Assembly (NCBI GenBank): GCA_046348835.1
Contig: JAXMDM010000003.1
Location: 186,001-250,000 of the forward strand
DNA from: Defluviicoccus sp046348835
GTDB lineage: Bacteria > Pseudomonadota > Alphaproteobacteria > Rhodospirillales > Defluviicoccaceae
Direction: 5' to 3'
Length of the DNA stretch: 64,000 nucleotides
Position numbers and translations under genes: made by a program
Notes under the pieces: model-generated
Databases searched by the model: none
What the model was told of the DNA's origin: nothing
Seen by the model: the letters and a program-made list of their open reading frames with translations, nothing else
Part shown: one piece after another, positions 17,450-26,352 of the stretch
Layout of the letters: the number at the start of each line of letters is the position of its first letter
How positions within the stretch are numbered: position 1 is the stretch's first letter

Positions 17450-19420
17450 GTGAAGGCACCCGACGTACCCGAGTTCAAGATCCCGGCGGTCTTGAGTGTG
17501 GCGGCAGACTCGGTCGCCGTCACCCACCCGGGCAATCTGACCCAGGGCGACTGGCTGATCATCGCCCGCAATTCCCGGATCCTCTACGCCTATACGATGG
17601 GAAGTATTTCCGACGACGACGAACCGCCGCAGGCTGGGAAGGCCGCGTTGGATTGGATGGTGCCCGATTCCACGGATTTCATGGTGCCCCGGGAACTTAG
17701 CGCCAGCGTGCTGTCGAAAGTGACCTACACGGCCGAAACGGCCAGCTACGTGCGGGCCGGCTTCGACAAGCAACAGGCAAGTGTCGGCTTTCCTTTAGCC
17801 TCCGCATCGTTTGAACGGGAACACAAAGAAAAAGAAGCGGGAGCTTCGTATAAGAAGCAGCTGCAAATGATCGGCCGCTGGTATTATCCGCGCGTGCAAC
17901 TGAACTTAAAAGATTGCGCCACAGCGTCGGATCGGTTCAAGACCGCCGTCCGGACCGCTCTCGACGCCTATGACAAGAACGCCGACATCAAGCTTCTACT
18001 CAAGGTCTTCAAGGAGTTCGGAACCGCGGTCCCGAGCGAGGTGATCCTCGGTGGGCAGATGCTTCTTGTCCACACGGAGGATTACGAAGGCTCGGTGAAC
18101 GAGCAAGAGGTCGAGAACGTGATCTCGGCCGCCGTGTCCATCAAGACGACTAAGGCGGAGGGCTCGATCGGCGCCAGCTTCCAGAATGCCCAGGGCAATA
18201 AGGTCTCCGGCGACAGTGTGAACAAGGCGACGACGTTCACGGTCAAAGGCGGGGACTCGACCAAGGCGAGCGATCCGCAGAATTGGCCCAGCACCGTCAA
18301 ACCGCCGAGCCAGTGGGCCGTCATTGGCCGTTCAAAACTGACCTCGATCGTCGAATGGCTTCCGGATGACCTTCGCCGCCGGGTGCTGGCGGTGTGGCCG
18401 AAGGTGCCGCTACCGCCGGCGATCTGGGAGCTGCAAGAGACGATTGTGCAGGACCACAACGACAAGGCGGCGCAGGCTCAGTTCGTCCTCGGAGGACGGA
18501 TTGTTTATGACGACCGGGACGGGGCCCGCGGTGCCGTCCAACTCGTCTGCGGCAGCGCCACGACACCGCAATTGGGTCAAGGGGACGCGGTCGGAGGCCG
18601 GGCGAGCTTCCACCGCTATCGCAGCAGCGACGTTTGGATCGATACGGCGAGCGTATGCCTTCCGGTTCCGGCCGGACTCAACTACACGACCGCGACGCCA
18701 AACACTTCGAGTAATGCGATATCCCGGTTTGCCATCGCGGAAACGAACCTGACGTTCGGCAGTTGGCGTCGCCTCGATCATGCGGGTCCCGAGGACTACC
18801 GCGGCTTCATGGCGGACACGGACGGGTTCGTGTTCTGCTGCATCGAAGCGAGCAACGACGGGAACCGTGGCTATGCTACATGTACGGTGGACAAAGTTGT
18901 CATGGCGGCGGCCTCGGTGCATAACTACGCGCGCAGTGACAATTGGATCAAATACGCAAGTTTTTGTGTGCCCTTCGCGAAGGGAAGCTCTGTCGAGGTC
19001 AAAATAACACCGACAAGTGGCACATTGTCACTGAGCGTCTGGCATCTACCGTACACCTCGCAGGCCTGGATGTTCAAGAAACCTGAGTTGATCACCCCGA
19101 ACACCTATACTAGGGTGAGCGCGGACGGTTTCGTGAATGGCATTTTAATGGTACCGCCACCCGTTAACGGACCTCGGGGCACCATCAGGTTGGATTGCGT
19201 CAAAGAACGCCCAAAACCACCGTATGGCCTCCATGGTATTCCGATAGCGTCGGCCGCAGTGCACGTTTTTCACCAAGATGACAGATGGATATCGCATTCC
19301 TCAGCGATGATCCCGGTTCGGAAAGACTATCTGGTCTGGACGGGCTACCAGCCTACCTCGGGTGCGCCGGAGGCGAAATTCTACTTCACACAGGTCGTTC
19401 CTATCGTGAACGTTGACTGA
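17450..19420 (+). CDS. MACPF-domain pore-forming-toxin-like protein with three C-terminal repeats
   Basis: 656 aa from GTG 17450. Residues ~100-320 look like a membrane-attack-complex/perforin domain: the signature KEFGTAVPSEVILGGQM (188-204) replaces the usual FGTHxxxxxxxGG, and is followed by NVISAAVSIKTTKAEGSIGA (a likely membrane-inserting hairpin) and the late MACPF strand SQWAVIGRSKLTSIVEWLP (287-305). Residues ~345-656 hold three repeats of about 90-100 aa, each with a GxRGxxxLxC-type strand and an AxxHxxxxSDxWIxxxSxxxPV-type strand. No secretion signal is seen. The same frame is open back to 17207 and encodes a coiled-coil-like stretch without ATG, GTG or TTG, so the true N-terminus may be longer. 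The MACPF assignment is by motif only. Confidence 0.75.
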   Translation: MKAPDVPEFKIPAVLSVAADSVAVTHPGNLTQGDWLIIARNSRILYAYTMGSISDDDEPPQAGKAALDWMVPDSTDFMVPRELSASVLSKVTYTAETASYVRAGFDKQQASVGFPLASASFEREHKEKEAGASYKKQLQMIGRWYYPRVQLNLKDCATASDRFKTAVRTALDAYDKNADIKLLLKVFKEFGTAVPSEVILGGQMLLVHTEDYEGSVNEQEVENVISAAVSIKTTKAEGSIGASFQNAQGNKVSGDSVNKATTFTVKGGDSTKASDPQNWPSTVKPPSQWAVIGRSKLTSIVEWLPDDLRRRVLAVWPKVPLPPAIWELQETIVQDHNDKAAQAQFVLGGRIVYDDRDGARGAVQLVCGSATTPQLGQGDAVGGRASFHRYRSSDVWIDTASVCLPVPAGLNYTTATPNTSSNAISRFAIAETNLTFGSWRRLDHAGPEDYRGFMADTDGFVFCCIEASNDGNRGYATCTVDKVVMAAASVHNYARSDNWIKYASFCVPFAKGSSVEVKITPTSGTLSLSVWHLPYTSQAWMFKKPELITPNTYTRVSADGFVNGILMVPPPVNGPRGTIRLDCVKERPKPPYGLHGIPIASAAVHVFHQDDRWISHSSAMIPVRKDYLVWTGYQPTSGAPEAKFYFTQVVPIVNVD

Positions 19421-19441
19421 CCGGAGCCAGTTTTCCTCCGG
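19421..19441 (+). terminator. Possible hairpin after the MACPF gene
   Basis: CCGGAG (19421-19426) pairs with CTCCGG (19436-19441) around a 9-nt loop, starting right after the stop codon. No T-run follows, so a termination role is weak. Confidence 0.3.
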
Positions 19442-20239
19442 TTAGAACTAGCGTCGGTCGGGACATCGAAGAACCGATGGTGCCGAGCGGCGTGGTGTGA
19501 TTCCGTGTCGCTGCGCGTCAATCGGCGTCCAAAAGTTGATCATCACAATGTCTGCGGTTCCGCGATGTGGGGACAAACGTGGGAATAGTTTCTCGCCCTT
19601 GAGCTGTTTTTCGTGTTGTACCAATAGGATGCGCAAATAAAATGGTGGGCCGAACCGACCCCGGATCCAACCGCCTCTCTTTTTATGCTCTGTTTTACAA
19701 TGAGTTTCTGATGAAAGTTTTTGCCTGTTCCGCACGCGACGGACGAACCACTAAGTGCAACGACCCAGGGAAGTGATTAGGCGCCGTAAAGCTGTTCGCC
19801 GCAATCCTTATGGTTGGTGTTGACCCGAGGCGACCCGTCCGTGTTAGCGGGACCGCTTCATCTCACGAGCGTTGATCCAGTTTCTAGCAGTGTCGGCTTT
19901 GTGGCTCTCATCGTATCCATCCGGCGACGGCCGCGGGTTGCTGAAGGTAAGGCTGCGGCTTCGGCGCTGGCCGGCGATCTCCAATTCCAGGGCAGCGAGC
20001 CGCCTGGTCATCGGCGTGGTTGGCAGGCCGCCCGTCTGCCCTGGACAGCGCCGGTGTCCAGCCCTGCCCAGGTTTTGGCTAAGTCATCGAGTCCAGACCT
20101 GTCCAAGCGGCTGCACCGATTGTCCAGGAATCGTAACCAATTGAATATGAAGGAGCTTTACTGCGCAGTTAGTACCCCGGCGGGGTGGGAGTCACGGTGC
20201 GGCAGCGAGCCCTGCAACCGAGGCGGGAGACGGTGAAGG
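19442..20239. other. Intergenic, mobilisation-gene leader, no gene seen
   Basis: About 800 bases with no supported coding sequence. The first third is AT-richer. The last ~80 bases (GTACCCCGGCGGGGTGGG near 20172) contain a GC-rich palindromic core, CCCCGGCGGGG, just before the relaxase start, where an oriT could lie. That is only a guess from position. Confidence 0.4.
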
Positions 20240-21392
20240 ATGGCGATCTCCTATCTGCTGCTGGCGCCGGTGAAGAAGGCGGGGACCACCATTGCCCGCA
20301 GCGCCCACCACGGCGGCCACCGGCTGACCCGGGGTGCGCTGGGCAAGGCGGCCTACCTCGCCGGCGAGCGGCTGCACGGCCACGACGGCCAGGTGGTCGA
20401 CTACCGATCCAAGGCCGACGGGGTCGAGCATAGCCAGCTTGTCCTCCCGGGCGGCGGCAGCACTGATCGTGAGCGGCTGTGGCAAGCGATCGATGCGTAT
20501 CCGACCCAGCGGCCGACGGCAACGATCGCCCGCGACAGGATCGTCGCCTTTCCCCCACGAACTCACCTTTGAGGAGCGCAAGGCGGCAGCAGTCGAACTC
20601 GCCCGCTGGATCGCCGACCGCTACGGCGTCGCCGTCGATCCGGGCATGCACCGGCCGGACCTGGAGGCCGGATCCAACGAGCGTATGGCCGCCACCATCC
20701 CGCCGGTCACCGCCAAGCCCACCTTCGCCATCCGCAAGCCGCCCGCCGTCACCTTCGAGCTCGCCGCGTTCGAGCCGAAAGGCGGCGAGATGCCGGCGAC
20801 GGAGGAGGAGGGGAGGAATGATCCGTCACCGGGCGACGGCGGCCCGGCACTGACGGCGTTACGCCGTGCCGTGGCCGAGCGCCGCAACATCCTCATCGCC
20901 GGCAGCACCGGCTCCGGCAAGACCTCGTGCCTCTCCGCCCTGCTGCAGATCCCGAGCGTGCAGCGCGACCGCTGCCTGGTTCTCGAAGACACCCGGGAGA
21001 TCGCTGTTCCTGCCGCCGACCACGTCCGCATGCTCACCTCGCCGGAGGTGCCCATGCGGGCGCTGGTCCAGCTGCTACCGCCCGACCGCATCATTCTGGG
21101 CGAGGTCCGCTCCGGCGATGCGGCCATCGAGCTCATCCACGCCATGAACACCGGGCACTCCGGCAGCTTCTGCACCGTCCACGCCAACAGCGCCCACGAT
21201 GCCCTGGGCCGCCTCGAGGACCTCTGCGCCGAGGTCTGCCCGCAGCCGCCCTGCCGCTCCATCGCCACCGCCATCGGCTGCATCGCCTTTCTCCGGCGCA
21301 CCTCGACAGGGCGCGAGATCAGCGAGGTGCTGTTCGTCGACGGGTGGGACGGGGGTTACGTAGTCAGGGATAGGCGGGGCGAGAATTTATAA
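20240..21392 (+). pseudogene. Composite of MobA/MobL relaxase N-terminus fused to TrbB/VirB11-type ATPase
   Basis: The first frame (20240-20572) starts MAISYLLLAPVKKAGTTIAR and carries the relaxase-like AAYLAGERLHGHDGQVVDY and KADGVEHSQLVLPGG. At the C5 run near 20552 the frame shifts; the next frame continues the same protein (FPHELTFEERKAAAVELARW, YGVAVDPGMH) to about 20650. It then becomes a TrbB-type secretion ATPase: PTFAIRKPPAVTFELAAF, Walker A IAGSTGSGKTS, Walker B LVLEDTREI, PPDRIILGEVRSGDAAIELI, GHSGSFCTVHANSAHDALGRLEDL. The relaxase catalytic His region and the front of TrbB are lost, so an internal deletion joined two conjugation genes. Confidence 0.85.
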
Positions 21393-21540
21393 CCCGAGCT
21401 CGCTGTGCGAGCCGAGGCGGACCAGCTCGAGGGTCCCGGCATCGGGCTTGCGGTAGATAAGCCGGCCGAATGTGGCAGTCGCGGTGATCACTCCAGTCGC
21501 CGGCGAGCGCATGATCGAAGGTTCGGCGCGGCAACGGCTC
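21387..21540 (-). pseudogene. YafQ-type toxin (RelE/ParE superfamily), C-terminal fragment with frameshift
   Basis: The minus strand reads EPLPRRTFDHALAGDWSDHR and DCHIRPAYL in one frame, then IYRKPDAGTLELVRLGSHSE in another, ending LGL-stop at 21387. Joined, this is the second half of a YafQ mRNA interferase (DHPLxGxWxxxRDCHIxPDWLLIY...TGSHSxLF in the family). The N-terminal half and the DinJ antitoxin are absent. Its 3' end overlaps the TrbB stop codon by a few bases. Confidence 0.75.
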
Positions 21541-22045
21541 ATCGGCAGCCATCCCCAGGGTGTTGCGAACCCCGCGACACTGGCGCCGCGAAACGTCTTG
21601 TCCTCGGCAGCGTGCAAGGCCATCGCGGCGACGTAGTAGGCGCTCCGACGGCGAGTGTCGCTCGACACGCTGGCGGGCGCAGCACGGAGCCCATTGACGT
21701 AACTCTCCCAGCGGTAGGCGGCCTCGCGATCGGTAAAACCTGCCGCGAGGGATTGGCTCGCGGCATCGATGCTCTCTTGCGGTTGCTGCCGTAGCCGAGC
21801 GCGACGGTAAACGTCGTGTCGGCTCCCACGTCGCAGACCTCGCCGCACTGCACAACATTGCCATTGCCGGCAATGTTGTCGAACTGGTTGTTTAGCGCTT
21901 TGTCATCGCGCAAGTCGACGTAGCAGTCGCTCGCTGTACCGGCGTAGCCGTTGTCGTGCGCGACGAAGCCGTTCGGGCTTGCCACCTTCAGTGCGGAGAC
22001 GGTCGTCGTCGACGAGCCGAAGAGGATCTCTGTTCCGCTGGACAT
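21541..22045 (-). pseudogene. GH15 glucoamylase-like fragment (N-terminal beta-sandwich region)
   Basis: Minus-strand frames give TTTVSALKVASPNGFVAHDN, DCYVDLRDDKALNNQF, AGNGNVVQCGEV, TTFTVALGYGSN and, after a frameshift near 21800, SQSLAAGFTDREAAYRWESY, SAYYVAAMALHAAEDKTFRG and ASVAGFATPWGW. These match the linker between the N-terminal domain and the (alpha/alpha)6 barrel of bacterial GH15 enzymes (SAMVLAASEDKTYRGAYIAS..PWAW). Both ends and the catalytic glutamates are missing. It abuts the YafQ remnant directly. Confidence 0.7.
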
Positions 22046-22415
22046 TCCACTTCGACCAGATCACGAAAAGTCCCGATGAGCAATATGCCTTACCCCTTTC
22101 CTTCCTGGGCTCCAGCGTTTCCGTGCTCAGATTCTCCGATCAATATTCTGTCCATGTTGTATACCAGATCTCCTTCCACTGAGAGCAATACTCACCATCA
22201 GGTTGCGGTGGTGCATCAGGTCCCGCCAAGGGCAACGAAGATCATGGGCTCGGAGACCCCGTCCTTATGGATAGGATGTATAATATGTATTATTTCAAGG
22301 CGTACAGGTCACATTTCTACCATCTCTTTCACTCTCTAATCATGGTGGGCCCAACGACCAAGCTATTCGACTAGGATCGCCCTGACTCTCGCGTCGGCTC
22401 GCCCAATTGCGCCTA
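22046..22415. other. Intergenic, AT-rich, no gene seen
   Basis: About 370 bases of lower GC between two broken genes. No coding sequence, RNA or repeat could be supported. Confidence 0.5.
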
Positions 22416-23727
22416 CTACAATTGAGCCTGAGCCGCGCCTGGCGGTGTGATCGCGAAGGGGCCGTGATCTCCCCAGTCGGCGCCAGGTGCGGCATCCCAC
22501 CATTGAGTGGCAATGGCGCCATCGGGGCCCACCCAGAAGACATCGAGGTTGTTGGGTGTCCGGGCCACTACGGAAGAGGGCGAGGCTCTCAGATTACCCG
22601 GCGCAAACGACGAGGGAACACTCGCAAGAATATTTTCCCATATATAACGATAATAGCCATTCTCCTGATCCATCGGGAAGTAACCATCACTATGCTGGTT
22701 GCCGCCGAACCATTGATCAACGATGGCGCCTTGTTGCTCCAAATTTTGGCGCGACCAATCCAAGCCTGGTGGGCCGTAGTCGTATACATTGTCGCCAAGT
22801 ATGTATTCGGCTTGGTTCACTATGCCGCTGCACATTAGTCCAGGAAGGTAGCCGTATGTGCGATCTGCCAAGCGTGTGTGAGTTCATGGATAAGTAACTG
22901 CCCGGGGTAGGGGTAGACACTGCCGTGCTGTCCCAACGGTTGGCGTAGGCGTGCCCAAGGTTGCAATAGGTCTTTCCGTCAACCCCTGGTGCGGTAAAGG
23001 CCCGATCACCGAGTCCGGCGATGTTGGTAATAAGCACGTCCCCGAAGGGTAGCGTGTCTCCGAAAACCTGTCTTGCCAGCGCAATTTCGGCGTCATTAAG
23101 CGGCCGATACTGGATCATCGCGTTGGCTACTGCCCCTATCGCCACACCCGCCACAGTTCCGAGAATAAGTGCACTACCAATGCCAATACCAGAGATAGAA
23201 CCAACCGCAAAAACGACAACGCCACCAACAACGCCGAGCGTTCCTCCGGGACCGAGGGTGGTTCCCAGCCAGCCTATTGCTTCGCGTGTTGCGCCAATAA
23301 CCACACCAAGAGCATATCCAATGACTCCAGCACCTATTTCAAAAATATCCTTGACTAAGTCATCGATAGGTCATACTACACCGCCCCACTTGTACTCCTT
23401 TGCTATGTTATAGCTTGGGGCGGCCCTGAGTTGTTTCCAGTACAGCGTAACGAGTGGGTTATTCCCTCGCTCCTCTTGATTCCAGTCATCTACACCCGAC
23501 ACATGGCCACTTTGAACGAAGGCCATGGTTGGGAAGCCGGGAGCCGTGAGATACGCGCGGAGATTAAAATCAAAGTTACCGACAATGCTGCTCGAACGCA
23601 TGTGGAAATGCACATAGTAGTCGCCGTCGTCACTAACTTCTACGTGTACCCAGCCACCTAAAGGAGTGCCCGAAGGAGTGACGACGTCACCATCAAAGGT
23701 CAAGGTGTCCATGAAACGCTTCCCCAT
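22416..23727 (-). pseudogene. Broken HExxH metallopeptidase-like protein with C-terminal lectin-like repeat
   Basis: One ancestral reading frame broken at least three times. From ATG 23727 it reads ~118 residues (unknown domain, WVHVEVSDDGDYYVHFHMRS), hits TGA at 23371-23373, and continues in the same frame: a glycine-rich hydrophobic stretch (two or three possible membrane helices), then LARQVFGDTLPFGDVLITNI and TAPGVDGKTYCNLGHAYANR. A frameshift near 22925 leads to LLIHELTHAWQIAH, containing the zinc motif HELTH. A second shift leads to LPGLMCSGIVNQAEYILGD and NLEQQGAIVDQWFGGNQ, and finally VVARTPNNLDVFWVGPDGAI, a PLL/tectonin-like sugar-binding repeat. The layout resembles DUF4157-like peptidase toxins, which is an inference. 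Confidence 0.65.
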
Positions 23728-23772
23728 AACTAGCGAATTAGTACGGGTATTCCACCAAGACGCCGTTGGAGT

Positions 23773-24135
23773 TCAAGGGTTTCGGCGTCGCGTGACGTGC
23801 CCCGAAGTCACATGCCCAAAATGCGCAACCTTGGCATAGGGATTCTGCGGCCGTTGAGCCTGGATAGGCTCTCTTCGACTATACGCAGCGTATGCGGGCT
23901 CGGGCGGTGTGGACGGACCCTCTGTGGGCTGCCGGCCATACACAGTATCCGCGGGTGGAGTAGTGACATCAGGCAGCATGTGCTGCTCCTGCCCATATGC
24001 AGTATAGGCGGGTGGAGTAGTGACATCAGGCAGCATGGGCTGCTCCCGGATCTGGCCATGCGCGGCATAGGGGGGCGTGCGCTGAGAAGCTTGCTTAGGT
24101 AACCTGCCTTGCTTGATTTCTTTTGCAGTTGTCAT
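23773..24135 (-). CDS. Small proline-rich repeat protein, function unknown
   Basis: 120 aa starting MTTAKEIKQGRLPKQASQRT. Residues ~31-70 contain two copies of a 17-residue unit, (Q)xMLPDVTTPPAxTxYG, followed by a degenerate third, and the C-terminus is basic (RRRNP). Low complexity suggests a disordered linker or attachment protein. It lies 45 bases upstream of the metallopeptidase-like frame in the same orientation, so the two were probably co-transcribed. No family is recognised. Confidence 0.5.
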   Translation of the reverse strand: MTTAKEIKQGRLPKQASQRTPPYAAHGQIREQPMLPDVTTPPAYTAYGQEQHMLPDVTTPPADTVYGRQPTEGPSTPPEPAYAAYSRREPIQAQRPQNPYAKVAHFGHVTSGHVTRRRNP

Positions 24136-24241
24136 ATCTCATGGGTCCAATTTTCCGGGTTCGCTAGCGACAGGTTAGGGCGATTGGCCAGAGCCGTAAT
24201 CATCCGTTCGGATGAAGATCCGGACGCGACAGGTGCCGCGC

Positions 24242-25084
24242 GGGCACCGTCAAGTTGTTCAGGTGGAACCTGACGAAGGACGCGCGGACGTCGGCATCGG
24301 CGGCATTAGCCGGGTTACGCCGCCATCCGGGCGCCGGCAACCTCGGCCCAGGTGGCGAAGGCCTGGACTCGAGCAGCTCGGTATTCGGCAGCGGGGCGGT
24401 GGTCTCGGTGGAGGTGGAAGAGGCTGGCGATGGGATCGTGGATGGAAAGGAAGCGCTGGACCTGTCGGGGTGATGTGAAACGCTTCATCTGTCGTTCTCG
24501 CCGTCGGGTCGGTTGATGCGAGTTCTCTGCCCGTTGTTGATCCCCTTGTGCTGCCGGTGTTCGACGCCCGGCATGATCTCGCGCCTGGCCGCCGCATAAC
24601 TCTTGAGTTTATCGGTCACCATCACCCGCGGTGCCCGGCCCTGCGCTTTCATCAGCTTGCGCAGCAGCCGTTTGGCCGCCGTCCTGTCCCGCCGGCTCTG
24701 CACCAGAACATCGAGCACGAAGCCGTCTCGATCAACCGCACGCCAGAGGTAATGGCGTTTGCCGGCGATGGTGAGGACCACCTCGTCGAGATGCCACTTG
24801 TCGCCACGGCACGACGCCCGGCGACGCAAGTTGTTGGCGATGTCCCGACCAAATTTCAGGCCCCACTGGCGGACGTTTCGTAACTGACCGTGATGCCACG
24901 AGCCGCCAGCATTGCCTCGACCATCCGCAGGCTCAGCGGGAAGCGGAAATACGCCACACCGCCGTCGCGATGATTTCCACAATGGCGGTAGCCGGCCAAG
25001 CGGGGGTCGGGACGCGTCGTCATGCCGCATCATAGCCAACCCCGCTGGCCCGACAACACGTCCGCTGCCGACTTGACGGTGCCC
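24242..25084. mobile_element. IS6-family insertion sequence (843 bp), degenerate
   Basis: Bounded by perfect 14-bp terminal inverted repeats GGGCACCGTCAAGT (24242-24255) and its complement (25071-25084). It contains one transposase gene on the minus strand. Size and gene position fit IS6/IS26-type elements. The flanks (TGCCGCGC left, TTTACGGT right) show no 8-bp target duplication, so the element may have recombined or its neighbour has been deleted. Confidence 0.9.
24315..25023 (-). pseudogene. IS6-family transposase with frameshifts
   Basis: From ATG 25023 the frames give YFRFPLSLRMVEAMLAARGI, QWGLKFGRDIANNLRRR, DKWHLDEVVLTIAGKRHYLW (first catalytic Asp), VLVQSRRDRTAAKRLLRKL, VMVTDKLKSYAAARREIMPG (second Asp), then after a one-base loss near 24535 AENSHQPTRRRERQMKRF (catalytic Glu) to a stop at 24315. 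At least two, probably three, frameshifts interrupt an otherwise well-preserved DDE transposase. As read it cannot make an active enzyme. Confidence 0.88.
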
Positions 25085-25085
25085 T

Positions 25086-25319
25086 TTACGGTAGTGGCTG
25101 TGCGGTTCCGGACGAGGCCGCCGGGTTTTGGGCAAATGAATCGAGCGGCGTGAAGGTAACGTACGTGTTCCCAATGTTGAAATTCCGGCCAATCAACGTG
25201 ATGACTTGATCAACCGTTCCGGCCGCGGGCACGATCTGGCCGCCCGGCGCCACGAACGACGGCAGCAGCAGAACCCTTTCCAGTTTAGCGATCCGCAGCT
25301 CCAGAGCGGCGGTAGACAA
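25086..25319 (-). pseudogene. Fragment with IPT/TIG-like domain, cut by the IS6 element
   Basis: The minus frame reads ALELRIAKLERVLLLPSF, a short coiled-coil-like segment, then IVPAAGTVDQVITLIGRNFN and NTYVTFTPLD, which resembles the start of an IPT/TIG immunoglobulin-like domain. It ends at the IS6 terminal repeat. A related frame continues upstream to 25374, where the IS5-type element begins, so the gene is truncated on both sides. Confidence 0.35.
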
Positions 25320-26352
25320 ACCTGTATGCCGGGTGTCGGTAATGTCGGGCTGTCGAATTTGGGCGGCGACACTTGGACGCCTCGAAGAACGGGTTGCTGA
25401 GGCGCCGAGGCGGTGATCGCGGGGTCGGCGGCGGCCGTCCGCCGTCTGCGAGGGGTCGTTTGTTGCCTGTTTCGGGCGCCCCCCCCCGCGGCTTGCAGCG
25501 AGGCCACCTCTGTCACGCGGCGGTGCGGGTCTGCAGCCAGGCGAGGCGGGTGAAGTTGTAGGCGAGATTGGCCAGCGCCAGCTTCGCCGCGGCGCGGGCC
25601 AGGCCGACGGTACGTATCACGAGGTCGAACCGGCGCTTCTGGGCGGCGAAGACGTGCTCGACGCGCGAGCGGATGCGGGCGCGCCGCGCGTTGCCGCGAG
25701 CGATGTGGCGAGGCATGGGCTTGCCCCTGGGCTTGGCGCGCTGGAACTCGGGCTTCAGGCCGCGCCGCTCCAGCATCTCGATGTTGGCTGCCGACCGATA
25801 GGCGGTGTCGGCCCAGACCGAACTCGCGGTGTTACCGGGGTCGAGCACCGTGCCGAGTTGGGCGCCGTCATGGGCTGCGGCATGAGTGACGGTGAAGCGG
25901 CGCACGAAGCCGTGCGCGCGGTCGATGCCGAGGTGGTTCTTGTAGCCGAACATCGGCACCGCGATCTCGGGCGCCGCCGTGCGTGTGACGCCGCCGGGCG
26001 GGACGGGCTTCCTCTTGCCGCGCTTCAGCGTCCAGCGGCCGTCGCGGTCGATCTGGCGGGTGCGGGCGGGCTTCCAGTCCTCGGGAATGCCGCCGCCCTT
26101 CACCACGTCCTTCTCGGTCTGCTTCAGCCGCGGGCGGCGCGCCTCGACGATGGTGGCGTCGACGATCTGGCCGCCCATGGCGAGATAGCCGCGCTCGGCC
26201 AGTGCCGCATCGAAGCAGGCAAACAGCCGCTCGAAGGCGCCGGCGCGGACAAGCTGTTCGCGGAACAGCCAGATCGTCTTGGCATCCGGCACCGGCTCGT
26301 GCAGCGCCAGCCCCGCGAAGCGCATGAACGACAGCCGGTCGCGCAGCTGATC

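Noticed and set aside
19448..19735. 95-codon minus-strand frame downstream of the MACPF gene
   Set aside because: No domain, no ribosome-binding site and biased composition; not enough to call a gene.
24234..25092. Target-site duplication for the IS6-type element
   Set aside because: The eight flanking bases on the two sides do not match.
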